From: Thermoflexales bacterium
GTDB taxonomy: Bacteria > Chloroflexota > Anaerolineae > Fen-1058
DNA: 16,428 nt
NCBI GenBank assembly: GCA_016931085.1
Contig: JAFGFO010000107.1
Coordinates: 1-16,428, forward strand
Direction: 5' to 3'
The notes under the pieces are model-generated. The model ran no database searches. It was not told where the DNA came from and worked only from the letters and a program-made list of their open reading frames with translations. The stretch's first letter is position 1. Every line of letters starts with the position of its first letter. Both the position numbers and the translations under genes were made by a program. Shown here piece after piece: positions 7,303 through 14,600 of this stretch.

Positions 7303-7896
7303 TCAGTCCGGCGGCGGGGGCGGCAGCGGGCCGTACCAGTCGCACACGTCCACCGCGATCGCGCTCAGGCCAGGCTCGACTATCACCAAGACGAGCGAGT
7401 GATCCTGGCACTCGACGCCCAAGCCGCACGGCACGGCCTGCGAATAAGAGCCGCCATAGTCTCCCTCGTCCAGCCAGGCGTAAACGACATAGGTGCCGGG
7501 CATGACGGCCTCGAAGCTGTAATCGGTGTCGGTCTGGCTTTCAGGCCGCGTCTGGTACCACTCACCGCTGTCCTGGTTGACGGCGTAGATCGTCATCGGC
7601 GGAATAAAGCTGCTGGGATAGCAGATCGAGCCCTCGATGCCTCCCGTCGATTCCTCTGGCGGCAAAGCCGGCGTTGGCTGAGCGGTCGGCGGATGGGTGG
7701 GTAACTCGGTCGGTTGGGCCGCCGGCGGCTGAGCAGCCGGCGGCTGAGCGAGAGTTTGAGTCGGTTGCGGCGGCCGAGCGGGAGCCTTGGTCGGCTGGAT
7801 GGCCGGCGGCCGGGTAGGGACGTCCGCCGCGGGCGGTGCGTTGCACGCCAGCGTGGCCAGCAGTAGGAGAGTCAGCGCGAAAGCGAGTTGTTTCAT
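7303..7896 (-). CDS. Predicted lipoprotein with Pro/Gln/Thr-rich linker
   Basis: This protein of about 197 residues has a short N-terminus (MKQ), a hydrophobic core and a lipobox-like LLATLAC with C18 as the lipidation site, so it is probably membrane-anchored and extracytoplasmic. Residues about 24-85 form a proline/glutamine/threonine-rich spacer (PTxPP, AQPPA units). The rest looks like a small beta-rich domain with four cysteines and phrases such as GIEGSICYPS, VMPGTYVVYAWL and CGLGVECQD, followed by a PPPPPD end. I do not recognise a named family for that domain. The ATG at 7896 is chosen because it begins the signal peptide and lies 6 bases after a TACAAT -10 element; the open frame runs much further upstream, but that part is antisense to rsgA. 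It is first in a three-gene operon. Confidence 0.8.
   Translation of the reverse strand: MKQLAFALTLLLLATLACNAPPAADVPTRPPAIQPTKAPARPPQPTQTLAQPPAAQPPAAQPTELPTHPPTAQPTPALPPEESTGGIEGSICYPSSFIPPMTIYAVNQDSGEWYQTRPESQTDTDYSFEAVMPGTYVVYAWLDEGDYGGSYSQAVPCGLGVECQDHSLVLVIVEPGLSAIAVDVCDWYGPLPPPPPD
7721..7750. repeat. 15-bp tandem duplication in the lipoprotein linker
   Basis: Bases 7721-7735 and 7736-7750 are adjacent copies (GCCGGCGGCTGAGC plus A or G, 14 of 15 identical). On the minus strand they encode a repeated AQPPA unit. This shows the linker growing by in-frame slippage. Confidence 0.8.
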
Positions 7897-7898
7897 AT

Positions 7899-7948
7899 CG
7901 CCATTGTACCACACAACGCGCAAATGTACCGGCTGTGGTATAATGGTG
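7899..7948. promoter_or_regulatory. Divergent extended -10 promoters arranged as an inverted repeat
   Basis: The 15-nt sequence TGTGGTAYAATGGYG occurs facing right at 7934-7948 and facing left at 7899-7913 (13 of 15 identical, spacer 20 nt). Each contains TG-n-TAYAAT, the extended -10 consensus; no good -35 box is visible. The right-facing TATAAT (7939-7944) would start RNA near 7951, giving rsgA a leader of about 12 nt with no Shine-Dalgarno. The left-facing TACAAT (7908-7903) would start RNA at about 7896, the first base of the lipoprotein ATG, giving a leaderless message. The symmetry may also bind a regulator. Confidence 0.65.
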
Positions 7949-7962
7949 GCTAACAAACAATC

Positions 7963-9117
7963 ATGCCTAACGTTCGCAAAAAAATCAAGCGCAACCGCAA
8001 GCCCAAGCCGGTGCGCTCTAAAAACTGGCAGGATAACTCGGACGATCCAGACACGCTTGACGCGCTCTCGCCGCATACCGGGCGGGTCATGCCGCGCGGC
8101 GAGCGCGAGCGCCGCCGGGCTGTGCTGGAGATGGCGCTGGCGGATACGGCGAGCGAAGGTAAAGCACCTGAATCCCGGCCGGAAGAAGCGGGCGGTGACG
8201 AAATCGAGGCGAGGCGCAAGGGTATCGTGGTGGAAGTGAGCAGCGGCCTGTGCCGGGTAGAAGTGGATGAGCGTACTCTGATGTGCAGCCTGCGTGGCTC
8301 GCTCAGCGCCGAGGAGACCGGCCTGACCAATGTCGTGGCCGTCGGCGACGAGGTGCTCGTGCTGGCCGGCGATGGATCGGGCCTGGGAGTGGTCGATCAA
8401 GTCCTGCCACGCCGGACCAGCCTGGCCCGGCCCGATGTGTATCGCAGCCATTTGCTGCAGGTTATCGTGGCCAACGTCGACCAAGTGCTGGTGATCGCTT
8501 CGTGGCAGGCGCCGCCTATCTGGCTGGAACTGGTCGACCGCTACCTCATCGCAGCCGAGCGACAAAAGCTGGCGCCAATCATTTGCGTCAACAAGATCGA
8601 CCTGGCCCAAGACGAGGCCGTGTGCCGGGCAGCGCTCCAGCCCTACCTTGACCTGGGCTACCGGGTGCTTTTCACCAGCGCGCTCACCGGCCAGGGAGTA
8701 GAAGACGTGCGCAAGCTGCTGTGCGGGCGAACGACGGTGTTGACCGGCATGTCAGGCGTGGGCAAGTCATCGCTACTGGCGGCCATTCAGCCAGGGCTGG
8801 AATTGCGCATCGGCCAGGTGAGCGACAGCGGCCAGGGACGGCACACGACCACCCAGGTGCAGATGATCAAGCTGGAAGCGGGCAGCTTTGTAGTGGACAC
8901 GCCGGGACTATGCGAATTTGGCCTGAGCGGCTTGCGGCGGACCGAGTTGGCTCAGTTTTACCCCGAGATCTCGGCCGCGGCTCACGGCTGCCGTTTTAGC
9001 GACTGCTCACACAGCCACGAGCCGGGCTGCGCCGTAAAGGCGGCCATCGAACATGGCAGCGTGTCCCAAGCGCGCTATCACAACTATCAAAAGATCTATC
9101 AGGAGCTGCCAGTCTAA
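7963..9117 (+). CDS. rsgA: Ribosome small-subunit-dependent GTPase A
   Basis: RsgA (YjeQ/YloQ) is a late 30S-assembly GTPase. The sequence shows the family's circular permutation: an OB-fold (about 86-150), then G4 NKID (210-213), G5 TSA (238-240), G1 GMSGVGKSS (262-270), G2 within HTTT (294-297) and G3 DTPG (312-315), then the zinc finger with C343, C348, H350 and C356 in the expected C-x4-C-x-H-x5-C spacing. The 384-residue length includes an N-terminal tail of about 85 residues that is strongly basic at first (VRKKIKRNRKPKPVRSKNW) and acidic later; a basic RNA-binding tail is known in the family, but this one is long. The ATG at 7963 follows a TATAAT by 18 nt and has no Shine-Dalgarno, so translation may rely on a very short leader. 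It ends 37 nt from a convergent gene. Confidence 0.96.
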   Translation: MPNVRKKIKRNRKPKPVRSKNWQDNSDDPDTLDALSPHTGRVMPRGERERRRAVLEMALADTASEGKAPESRPEEAGGDEIEARRKGIVVEVSSGLCRVEVDERTLMCSLRGSLSAEETGLTNVVAVGDEVLVLAGDGSGLGVVDQVLPRRTSLARPDVYRSHLLQVIVANVDQVLVIASWQAPPIWLELVDRYLIAAERQKLAPIICVNKIDLAQDEAVCRAALQPYLDLGYRVLFTSALTGQGVEDVRKLLCGRTTVLTGMSGVGKSSLLAAIQPGLELRIGQVSDSGQGRHTTTQVQMIKLEAGSFVVDTPGLCEFGLSGLRRTELAQFYPEISAAAHGCRFSDCSHSHEPGCAVKAAIEHGSVSQARYHNYQKIYQELPV

Positions 9118-9154
9118 AAAGTGACAAATACCTGGCAGTTACAAATAGGCAACC

Positions 9155-10966
9155 CTACGGCCAGCGGTAGGTGATCGCGCCGGCGACCGGGTCGAGCGCC
9201 AGCAGGCTACCCTCGACAGACATCCACAGCCAGCCGCGCTCCCAGGCCATCCAGCCCGGCACGCTCAAGATACTGGTCTCCACGCCGAGCCGGACTTGCT
9301 TGACGTCAAGGCTGACGCCCGTCTGCCAGTCAAGCGTCTCAATCCGCACGGCGTGTGAGCCACCATTTCTTGATGACGCGTCGTCCTCGGCCCGCTCAAA
9401 ACTCAAGACAGCCAGCCCGCCCGGCACGGCGCGCCACGTCCAGGCCGGCTTGTCCACGTCGATGATGCTGGTGTTGGCGTCCGGCGGGTCGATCGGCAGG
9501 TTTTGACCCAGGTCAAAGCTCCAGAGCGCCTCGCCACCGTTGGCCTTGTCCACCACCCACAACTCAAAGCGCCGGGTCCCGCGTTGGCGCACGGCGCGCA
9601 CGAGCAGCCCATCACCCTCGACGGCTAGGGGCACAAATTCGTAATCGGCGTCGTCGAGCAATACGCGCAGCTCGCCGCTAGCCGCGTCCAAGGCCACGAG
9701 CTGCTGGCCAGCCCCCGCGTACAAGGCCTCCTTAGTAATGAGAGGCGGCGTATCCTCATCGTAACGCAGCAGGTTGGATACCGGGGTATTCCAGTCTTGG
9801 GTTAGCTTACCAGCGTCCCAGCGTTGAACGCACAACTGGGGCGAGCCAAAGGCCAGGTAAAAGCTCGATCCGGACGGCTCCAGGTAAAGCGGCGTGGTCC
9901 AGTCAGCGTATTCGGGCCAGTCAGAGTAAACACAGGTAGGCTGGGCCGTCAGCATTTCACCGGAGGTCGGGTCAAAGACGCGCAAGAGGCCGTGATTGTC
10001 CTCGTCACGATCCATAAAGGCCAGCCGGGGGCCGAGCAGATAGAGGCCGCGCGGCGAATCCTGGATGGCGCGAAAGTCCCACAAGGGCGCGCCGGTGCGC
10101 GCGTCAAGCGCCTGCAGCGTGCCATCATCGCTGAGGGTAAAAATGCGCTCCCCCACCAGGCACACGCAATTCGGGCAAATATTGAGTGAGACCTGGTCAG
10201 GCAGCAGGCAGTCCCAAGCCAGGCTGCCGTCCGCGCGGTGAAAAGCAAGCAGGTGATCTTTGATCAGCGCATACACCATTTCGCTGCTGGCCCACAGGGG
10301 CGCGCTGTAGACGTCCTGGCCCAGCGATTGGCTCTGCCACAGCAGGCTTGGCGACGCGCTGCTGAGGGCCACCAGCCGGTTCTCGCGCTCGCCGCCGCCA
10401 GCCGGGAACTGCATCGACAGAGCGACAATGTCGGGCGGCGCGTCCGATATAGACGGCGCGAAGGTGGCCGAGCCCCCAAGGCGGATATTCTTGTTCAGGG
10501 TCGGCACAGCAGTGAGCGCCTGGCCAAACTGGCCGGAGGCGATCGACTTGAACAGGCTGCCGACCCGGGCAGTGTTGAGCATGGCGCAGCTAATCGGCAC
10601 GATCGTGACGAGCAAGATGAACAAGACCAACAAGTAGCCCAGCCGCCGGCCCACCTCTGGCTGAACGGGGGTAAGGGTCGTCTGAACGGGGCCGGCCGGG
10701 CCGCCGGACTCGATCACCACCGGCTGGCCAGCCTGCATCTTGATGACGAAACGCCTGGCCTTGGACGGCTGCTCCACGACGAGGCGGCCATCGACGAAGC
10801 CAGCCCTGAGCGCGTGCCCCCCGTCGGCCGGGGTGGGCGACTCTTGGGAGCGCTCGATGTGTGAGCCGCAAAAGCCGCAGCGCACCACCGAGCGGCCAGC
10901 GGCAAATTCGAGCGGCGCCCCGCAGTTGGGGCAATTCAGCGCGTTCAGAGAAGCGAATTCGGCCAT
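9155..10966 (-). CDS. Zinc-ribbon membrane protein with PQQ-like beta-propeller
   Basis: A protein of 603 residues. It opens with a zinc ribbon (NCPNC with C12/C15 and RCGFC with C30/C33), then a soluble stretch, one transmembrane helix (about 108-130, GYLLVLFILLVTIVPISCAML) and a large beta-rich region (about 150-603) with PQQ-like blades, for example VYALIKDHLLAFHRADGSLAW, LQALDARTGAPLWDF and LVALDAASGEL. The ribbon is probably cytoplasmic and the propeller outside. I choose the ATG at 10966 because GAGGTG lies a few bases before it; an in-frame TTG at 10981 lacks such a site. A CPNC pair also occurs inside the propeller (ICPNCVC). Role unknown: the architecture would suit a sensor, scaffold or envelope protein. 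It follows the flavodoxin gene, with a short repeat in between. Confidence 0.85.
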   Translation of the reverse strand: MAEFASLNALNCPNCGAPLEFAAGRSVVRCGFCGSHIERSQESPTPADGGHALRAGFVDGRLVVEQPSKARRFVIKMQAGQPVVIESGGPAGPVQTTLTPVQPEVGRRLGYLLVLFILLVTIVPISCAMLNTARVGSLFKSIASGQFGQALTAVPTLNKNIRLGGSATFAPSISDAPPDIVALSMQFPAGGGERENRLVALSSASPSLLWQSQSLGQDVYSAPLWASSEMVYALIKDHLLAFHRADGSLAWDCLLPDQVSLNICPNCVCLVGERIFTLSDDGTLQALDARTGAPLWDFRAIQDSPRGLYLLGPRLAFMDRDEDNHGLLRVFDPTSGEMLTAQPTCVYSDWPEYADWTTPLYLEPSGSSFYLAFGSPQLCVQRWDAGKLTQDWNTPVSNLLRYDEDTPPLITKEALYAGAGQQLVALDAASGELRVLLDDADYEFVPLAVEGDGLLVRAVRQRGTRRFELWVVDKANGGEALWSFDLGQNLPIDPPDANTSIIDVDKPAWTWRAVPGGLAVLSFERAEDDASSRNGGSHAVRIETLDWQTGVSLDVKQVRLGVETSILSVPGWMAWERGWLWMSVEGSLLALDPVAGAITYRWP

Positions 10967-10987
10967 ACACACCTCATCCAAGATGAT

Positions 10988-11010
10988 TTCAAGTTTCAGG
11001 CTTCAGGTTT
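10988..11010. repeat. TTCAAGTTTCAGG intergenic repeat, copy A
   Basis: This 23-nt sequence matches copy B at 11572-11594 at 22 of 23 positions (TTCAAGTTTCAGG, then Y, then TTCAGGTTT). It lies 22 nt upstream of the zinc-ribbon gene and just after the flavodoxin stop. It is built from an internal TTTCAGG/CTTCAGG duplication, a pattern I recognise as a filler repeat in many genomes. Confidence 0.7.
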
Positions 11011-11023
11011 TACGCTTCAGCCC

Positions 11024-11545
11024 CTATGCATTCAATAGTGAGCCAAGGCTGCCGGCCCAGGCGCGAATGGCATCCCAATCGCGGTGATCGCCTTCCGACC
11101 AAACGCCCATGACGACGCTCAGGCGAAACTTGAGCCTGTCGCCAAACGACGGGATTTTGCCGATATCCAGGGCGCCGGCAAACAGACCCTCGCCCACTGG
11201 CCTGACCAGCGCACGCACCGGCTGTAGAAAGTTCGCCACGTGCTCGCGGTATTTTTCGCCGCCCCGCATGGCCAACGTCATGCACACCAAAAACGCGGCG
11301 AAGGGCTTTTGAGCCAGCTCCGCCCGGTGGGTCTGCACAAATTGCATGGCCTCCGGCAGCCATTGGCTGGCCTGGATAGCGCTGCCGGCCACCACCGCCC
11401 CATAGGGCGACAGGTCATGCACGTCTTGCATGGGGCGCACCTCCACCTGCGCGCCGCTCTCGGCCAGGGTTTTGCCGATGGCTTCGGCCACGCCGGCGGT
11501 GGAACCGGCCCGGCTGGCATAGGTAACCAGGATTTTGTTCGACAT
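11024..11545 (-). CDS. Flavodoxin domain protein, HemG-like
   Basis: This 173-residue flavodoxin-fold protein probably binds FMN and carries electrons or oxidises a small molecule. The phosphate-binding loop is TYASRAGSTAGVAEAIG (8-24), followed by strand VVAGSAIQASQWLPEA and the region FAGALDIGKIPSFGDR, resembling the FAGAL/IAGAL segment of HemG (protoporphyrinogen IX dehydrogenase). The C-terminal GDHRDWDAIRAWA matches the D-W-x-x-I pattern common in this group. The ATG at 11545 is chosen because GGAG lies seven bases before it; a TTG at 11557 is in frame but poorer. Haem synthesis is possible, but no other haem gene is present, so a general flavodoxin-like role is equally likely. It is flanked on both sides by copies of a 23-nt repeat. 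Confidence 0.85.
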   Translation of the reverse strand: MSNKILVTYASRAGSTAGVAEAIGKTLAESGAQVEVRPMQDVHDLSPYGAVVAGSAIQASQWLPEAMQFVQTHRAELAQKPFAAFLVCMTLAMRGGEKYREHVANFLQPVRALVRPVGEGLFAGALDIGKIPSFGDRLKFRLSVVMGVWSEGDHRDWDAIRAWAGSLGSLLNA

Positions 11546-11571
11546 TTTTTTCTCCAATCTCCCGCTTGGGA

Positions 11572-11594
11572 TTCAAGTTTCAGGTTTCAGGTTT
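11572..11594. repeat. TTCAAGTTTCAGG intergenic repeat, copy B
   Basis: Second copy of the 23-nt repeat, 22 of 23 identical to 10988-11010 and in the same orientation. It lies 26 nt upstream of the flavodoxin ATG and between that gene and the giant secreted-protein gene. Confidence 0.7.
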
Positions 11595-11603
11595 AGCGTT
11601 AAG

Positions 11604-11627
11604 CGAATTGCCTGGCGGCAACTTTCG
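11604..11627 (-). terminator. Stem-loop after the giant secreted-protein gene
   Basis: TTGCC (11608-11612) and GGCAA (11617-11621) form a 5-bp stem with a 4-nt loop. CGAA (11604-11607) and TTCG (11624-11627) extend it past a 2-nt bulge. On the minus strand it starts one base after the TAA stop. There is no T-run afterwards, so it may stabilise the 3' end rather than terminate transcription. Confidence 0.35.
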
Positions 11628-11628
11628 T

Positions 11629-14600
11629 TTAGGGCGCGGCCAAAGAGTCAGCCTCCTTGAGCACCACCGGCAAGTAAAGCGACGGGATAGTGGTCTTGAC
11701 CACCACCGGCAAGTACAGTAGCCCGGCGGGCGGAGCGGCGGCGGCCGTGTCAATACGCACGTCATAGTCGGTCTGGTCGCCGCTCGAGTCGTCGCGATTC
11801 GTGACCCGCACAAAGCAAGCGCCATCGACGGCTGCCTGCCAGACGATGCGAGACGACAGGTCCGGCGCAGGCGCATAGTTGTCATTCTTGGCGAGCTGCG
11901 TGCTCCCATCGCTATCGTAGAGCGTCAAGATGGTGTCGGTGCGCGCCCCCCAGGCCCACGTGGTGATGGTATACACTTGGCCAGCCTGGGCCGTAAAGCT
12001 GAGCCAATCGACGGCATCGTCACAAAAGTTGAGGGTGGCAGTCACGCCTATCCCCAGGCTGTGGGCGGCGGCTGGCGAATCGTCCGGCTCGTGAGTGTCG
12101 ATGGTACATGTGACAGCCTCGACGAGCTTGTCGCCGAAATCAACCCGGTAGTTGCCACCCAGCGCCACGGTGATGGCGACCGAGTTGGCGGTGGTAGAAG
12201 TGTAGCCAGGCAGGTCAGTCTGGATGAGGGTGTGGCGGCCAGGCTGAGTGGTGGACAAGACATAGGTGCCGCTCACGTTGGTGGTAGTGGTGACAGCATG
12301 GTCGAGTGAGACCTGGACGCCGCCCAAGCCAGCTTCGCCCTGGTCACGGGTCCGGTTGCCGTTGGCATCCTCAAAGACCGTGCCGGTGATCGTGGCGGGC
12401 AGTTCATCGCCGGGAACGACGACCAGCGTGGCCGTCCCCTCGTCTCGAGCGGCGCTGGTGGTCGAGGCGGCCGAGACGGTGATGCGGTAAGTGCCCGGCA
12501 TGTTAGCTCGCGCGGTGAGCAAAATGCCGGCCGTCATGTGCGGCGGGATGTAGAGCACGTCCACTTCCAAGGCCAGGCCAAGGGCAGGGTCAGCGCTCGC
12601 ATCGAGCGCAAAGGTGGTGCCCGTGTTGGCGGTGTTGGTGACGAGCAGCAGATAAGTGGCCTCGAGCGTGTCGGTGAACACGATCAGCGCAGGCGTGACG
12701 CTGAGGGCAACCCCCTCGTAGCCAAGGAAGCTAAGCGAGGCGGTATCGCAACCCCAGACGTCGGGATCACCGTGCGAATAGGCCGTGACGGCCAAGGGAT
12801 ACGTTTCAGGCAGTGCAAAGTCCAGCGCGCTGGCGCTCATGTGAACGACGGTCAATTGCCCCGCCTCGAGCGAGACGGGATTGGCGTCGAACTGGGCGGA
12901 GCTTGAGACGATCCCCCCGGCCACGAGAGCAAACGTGTCGGCCTGTTCCCCCGTGTTGGTAACGAGAACATCCCAGGTGCTACTGCCGGGCGGGTTCATG
13001 GTGGTGACGTGCGGCATGATCTCGACGGTCACCCCGCGAGGCGATACAGCGACCAGCCCCTCGTCGCTGGCCGATACGCCGGCGTTGAGGCTAGACACAG
13101 CCGTGACACTGATGGGATAGCTGGCAGCCGGAACACCATCGGGTGGGAATACCACCAGTTGCAGCGAAGCGGCGTTAAAGACGTAGGGCGTCAAGTCGAG
13201 GTGAGCGAGTGAGCGGCCATTGGCCCTGAACTCGTAGCGCCACCCGGCCGGCAGGTTGGCGCTCAGATCGTAGCCGTCGGCCAGGCGGCCGGTGTTGGTC
13301 ACGAGCACGGTAAAAAAGGCCGGCGAGGCCTGCCCGGCCACGGCGGTCGGCGGAAGCAGGCTGAGCTCTACACCCGGCTCGCCGAGCACAGTCAGGACAG
13401 CCTCAGCGCGGGCGCGCAAATCACTATCTGCCAGGGCGGCGCTGGCCTCCACACGGAATGGATAGAGGCCCTGCGGCTGGCAGGCCGTCACCACGAGCGG
13501 CACCGTGACGGCCTGGTGGGCAGCCAGGGCCAGGCTGGCGGGCAAAGCGATCTGCGCCGCGTCCAGCCCGGCCACACCCAGGCCAAACTGGCGGGCCGCG
13601 TCGTCGTCGTTGGTCAGGGTGAGGGTGTAGGTTACGATGCCGCCATAAACGACGAGCCGTGACGACGGTGCGATGCTCAGGCCAAGTCTATCGGCCAGCA
13701 CCAGGCTGGCCGGGGCGGTGTCTGTGCCGCCCGCGCCGGTCTGAATGTAGACGGCCAGGTTGTACACCCCCAGCTCGCCACCGGCCGGCGTGGTGATGAG
13801 CAGCGTGTGGGTCAGCGTGGCGTTGGCCGGCACGACGAGAACGCTGCCAGGCGCTGCGAAATCACCCGGCAGCCCGCCCACGCTCAGCGTATACGTCTGA
13901 ACGTCAGGCGCGGGATTGTACAGAGTAACGGTATACCGGGCCGTGCTGCCTGGATCGAGCGCGACGGTGGATGGGGTGATAGCGACGATGCGCGCCGCTT
14001 CAACGTACAACGGCGGCATGGCAATGTGATTGGCCCCGCTAAAGAGCCGGTAGCTTACATCGGTGCCATGGCTGACCTGGCGCACCTCACCCGCCTGCAA
14101 ATCGAGCAGGCGGGCATCAAAGTGGATCGTGTGAGGCGCCTGGTACCAGTACTGCCGGTAATGCCAATGATAGGCCGGGGCGGAGGTATCGGGTGGGAGC
14201 GAAAAAGTGTCTGTCAGTACGGCCATGCCGCTCGACATCACCGTGTGGGTGATGTCGATGCTATAGACCGGCGCTGGATTGAGCACCGGCGTTTGGGTGC
14301 GATAGGTGTTGTGAACCGTCCAGCTATCCGGCTCGATGGGCGGCACGCTCAGGTCGTCGGCCACATTGGTGACGTGATAGTTGTATTGGTTCCAGATCGG
14401 CCGCGAAGGCGCCCAGGCAGCATCGTGCCCGACGACGTAAATGCCCTCGGTGTCGCCGGTGACAATTTCCACGTGATTATCTCCGTCCACGTCGGCGACG
14501 ATGGGGAAATCTTTGGCCGTCATCGAGTTGATGGCCGGCTCGTTGTAGAGTATGGCACCATTGTTGCCGTCATAGATCGTCAGCCCCTGGTCGCGGCCAT

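Noticed and set aside
6459..7505. 348-residue plus-strand open frame opposite the methyltransferase-like gene
   Set aside because: Low-complexity Ala/His/Gln-rich translation with no domain; the minus strand encodes conserved methyltransferase motifs.
7897..8610. Upstream extension of the lipoprotein reading frame on the minus strand (a 435-residue open frame)
   Set aside because: It runs antisense through rsgA, whose motifs are unmistakable. The signal peptide and lipobox begin at 7896, next to a promoter element.
9104..9139. CTGCCAG...CTGGCAG inverted repeat between convergent genes as a terminator
   Set aside because: Only 7 bp with a loop of over 20 nt, one arm inside rsgA and no T-run; not strong enough to call.
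11656..11718. Classical sortase LPxTG signal at the end of the secreted protein
   Set aside because: The motif is LPVV(V/L)K with no threonine-glycine, no following hydrophobic helix and no basic end tail.
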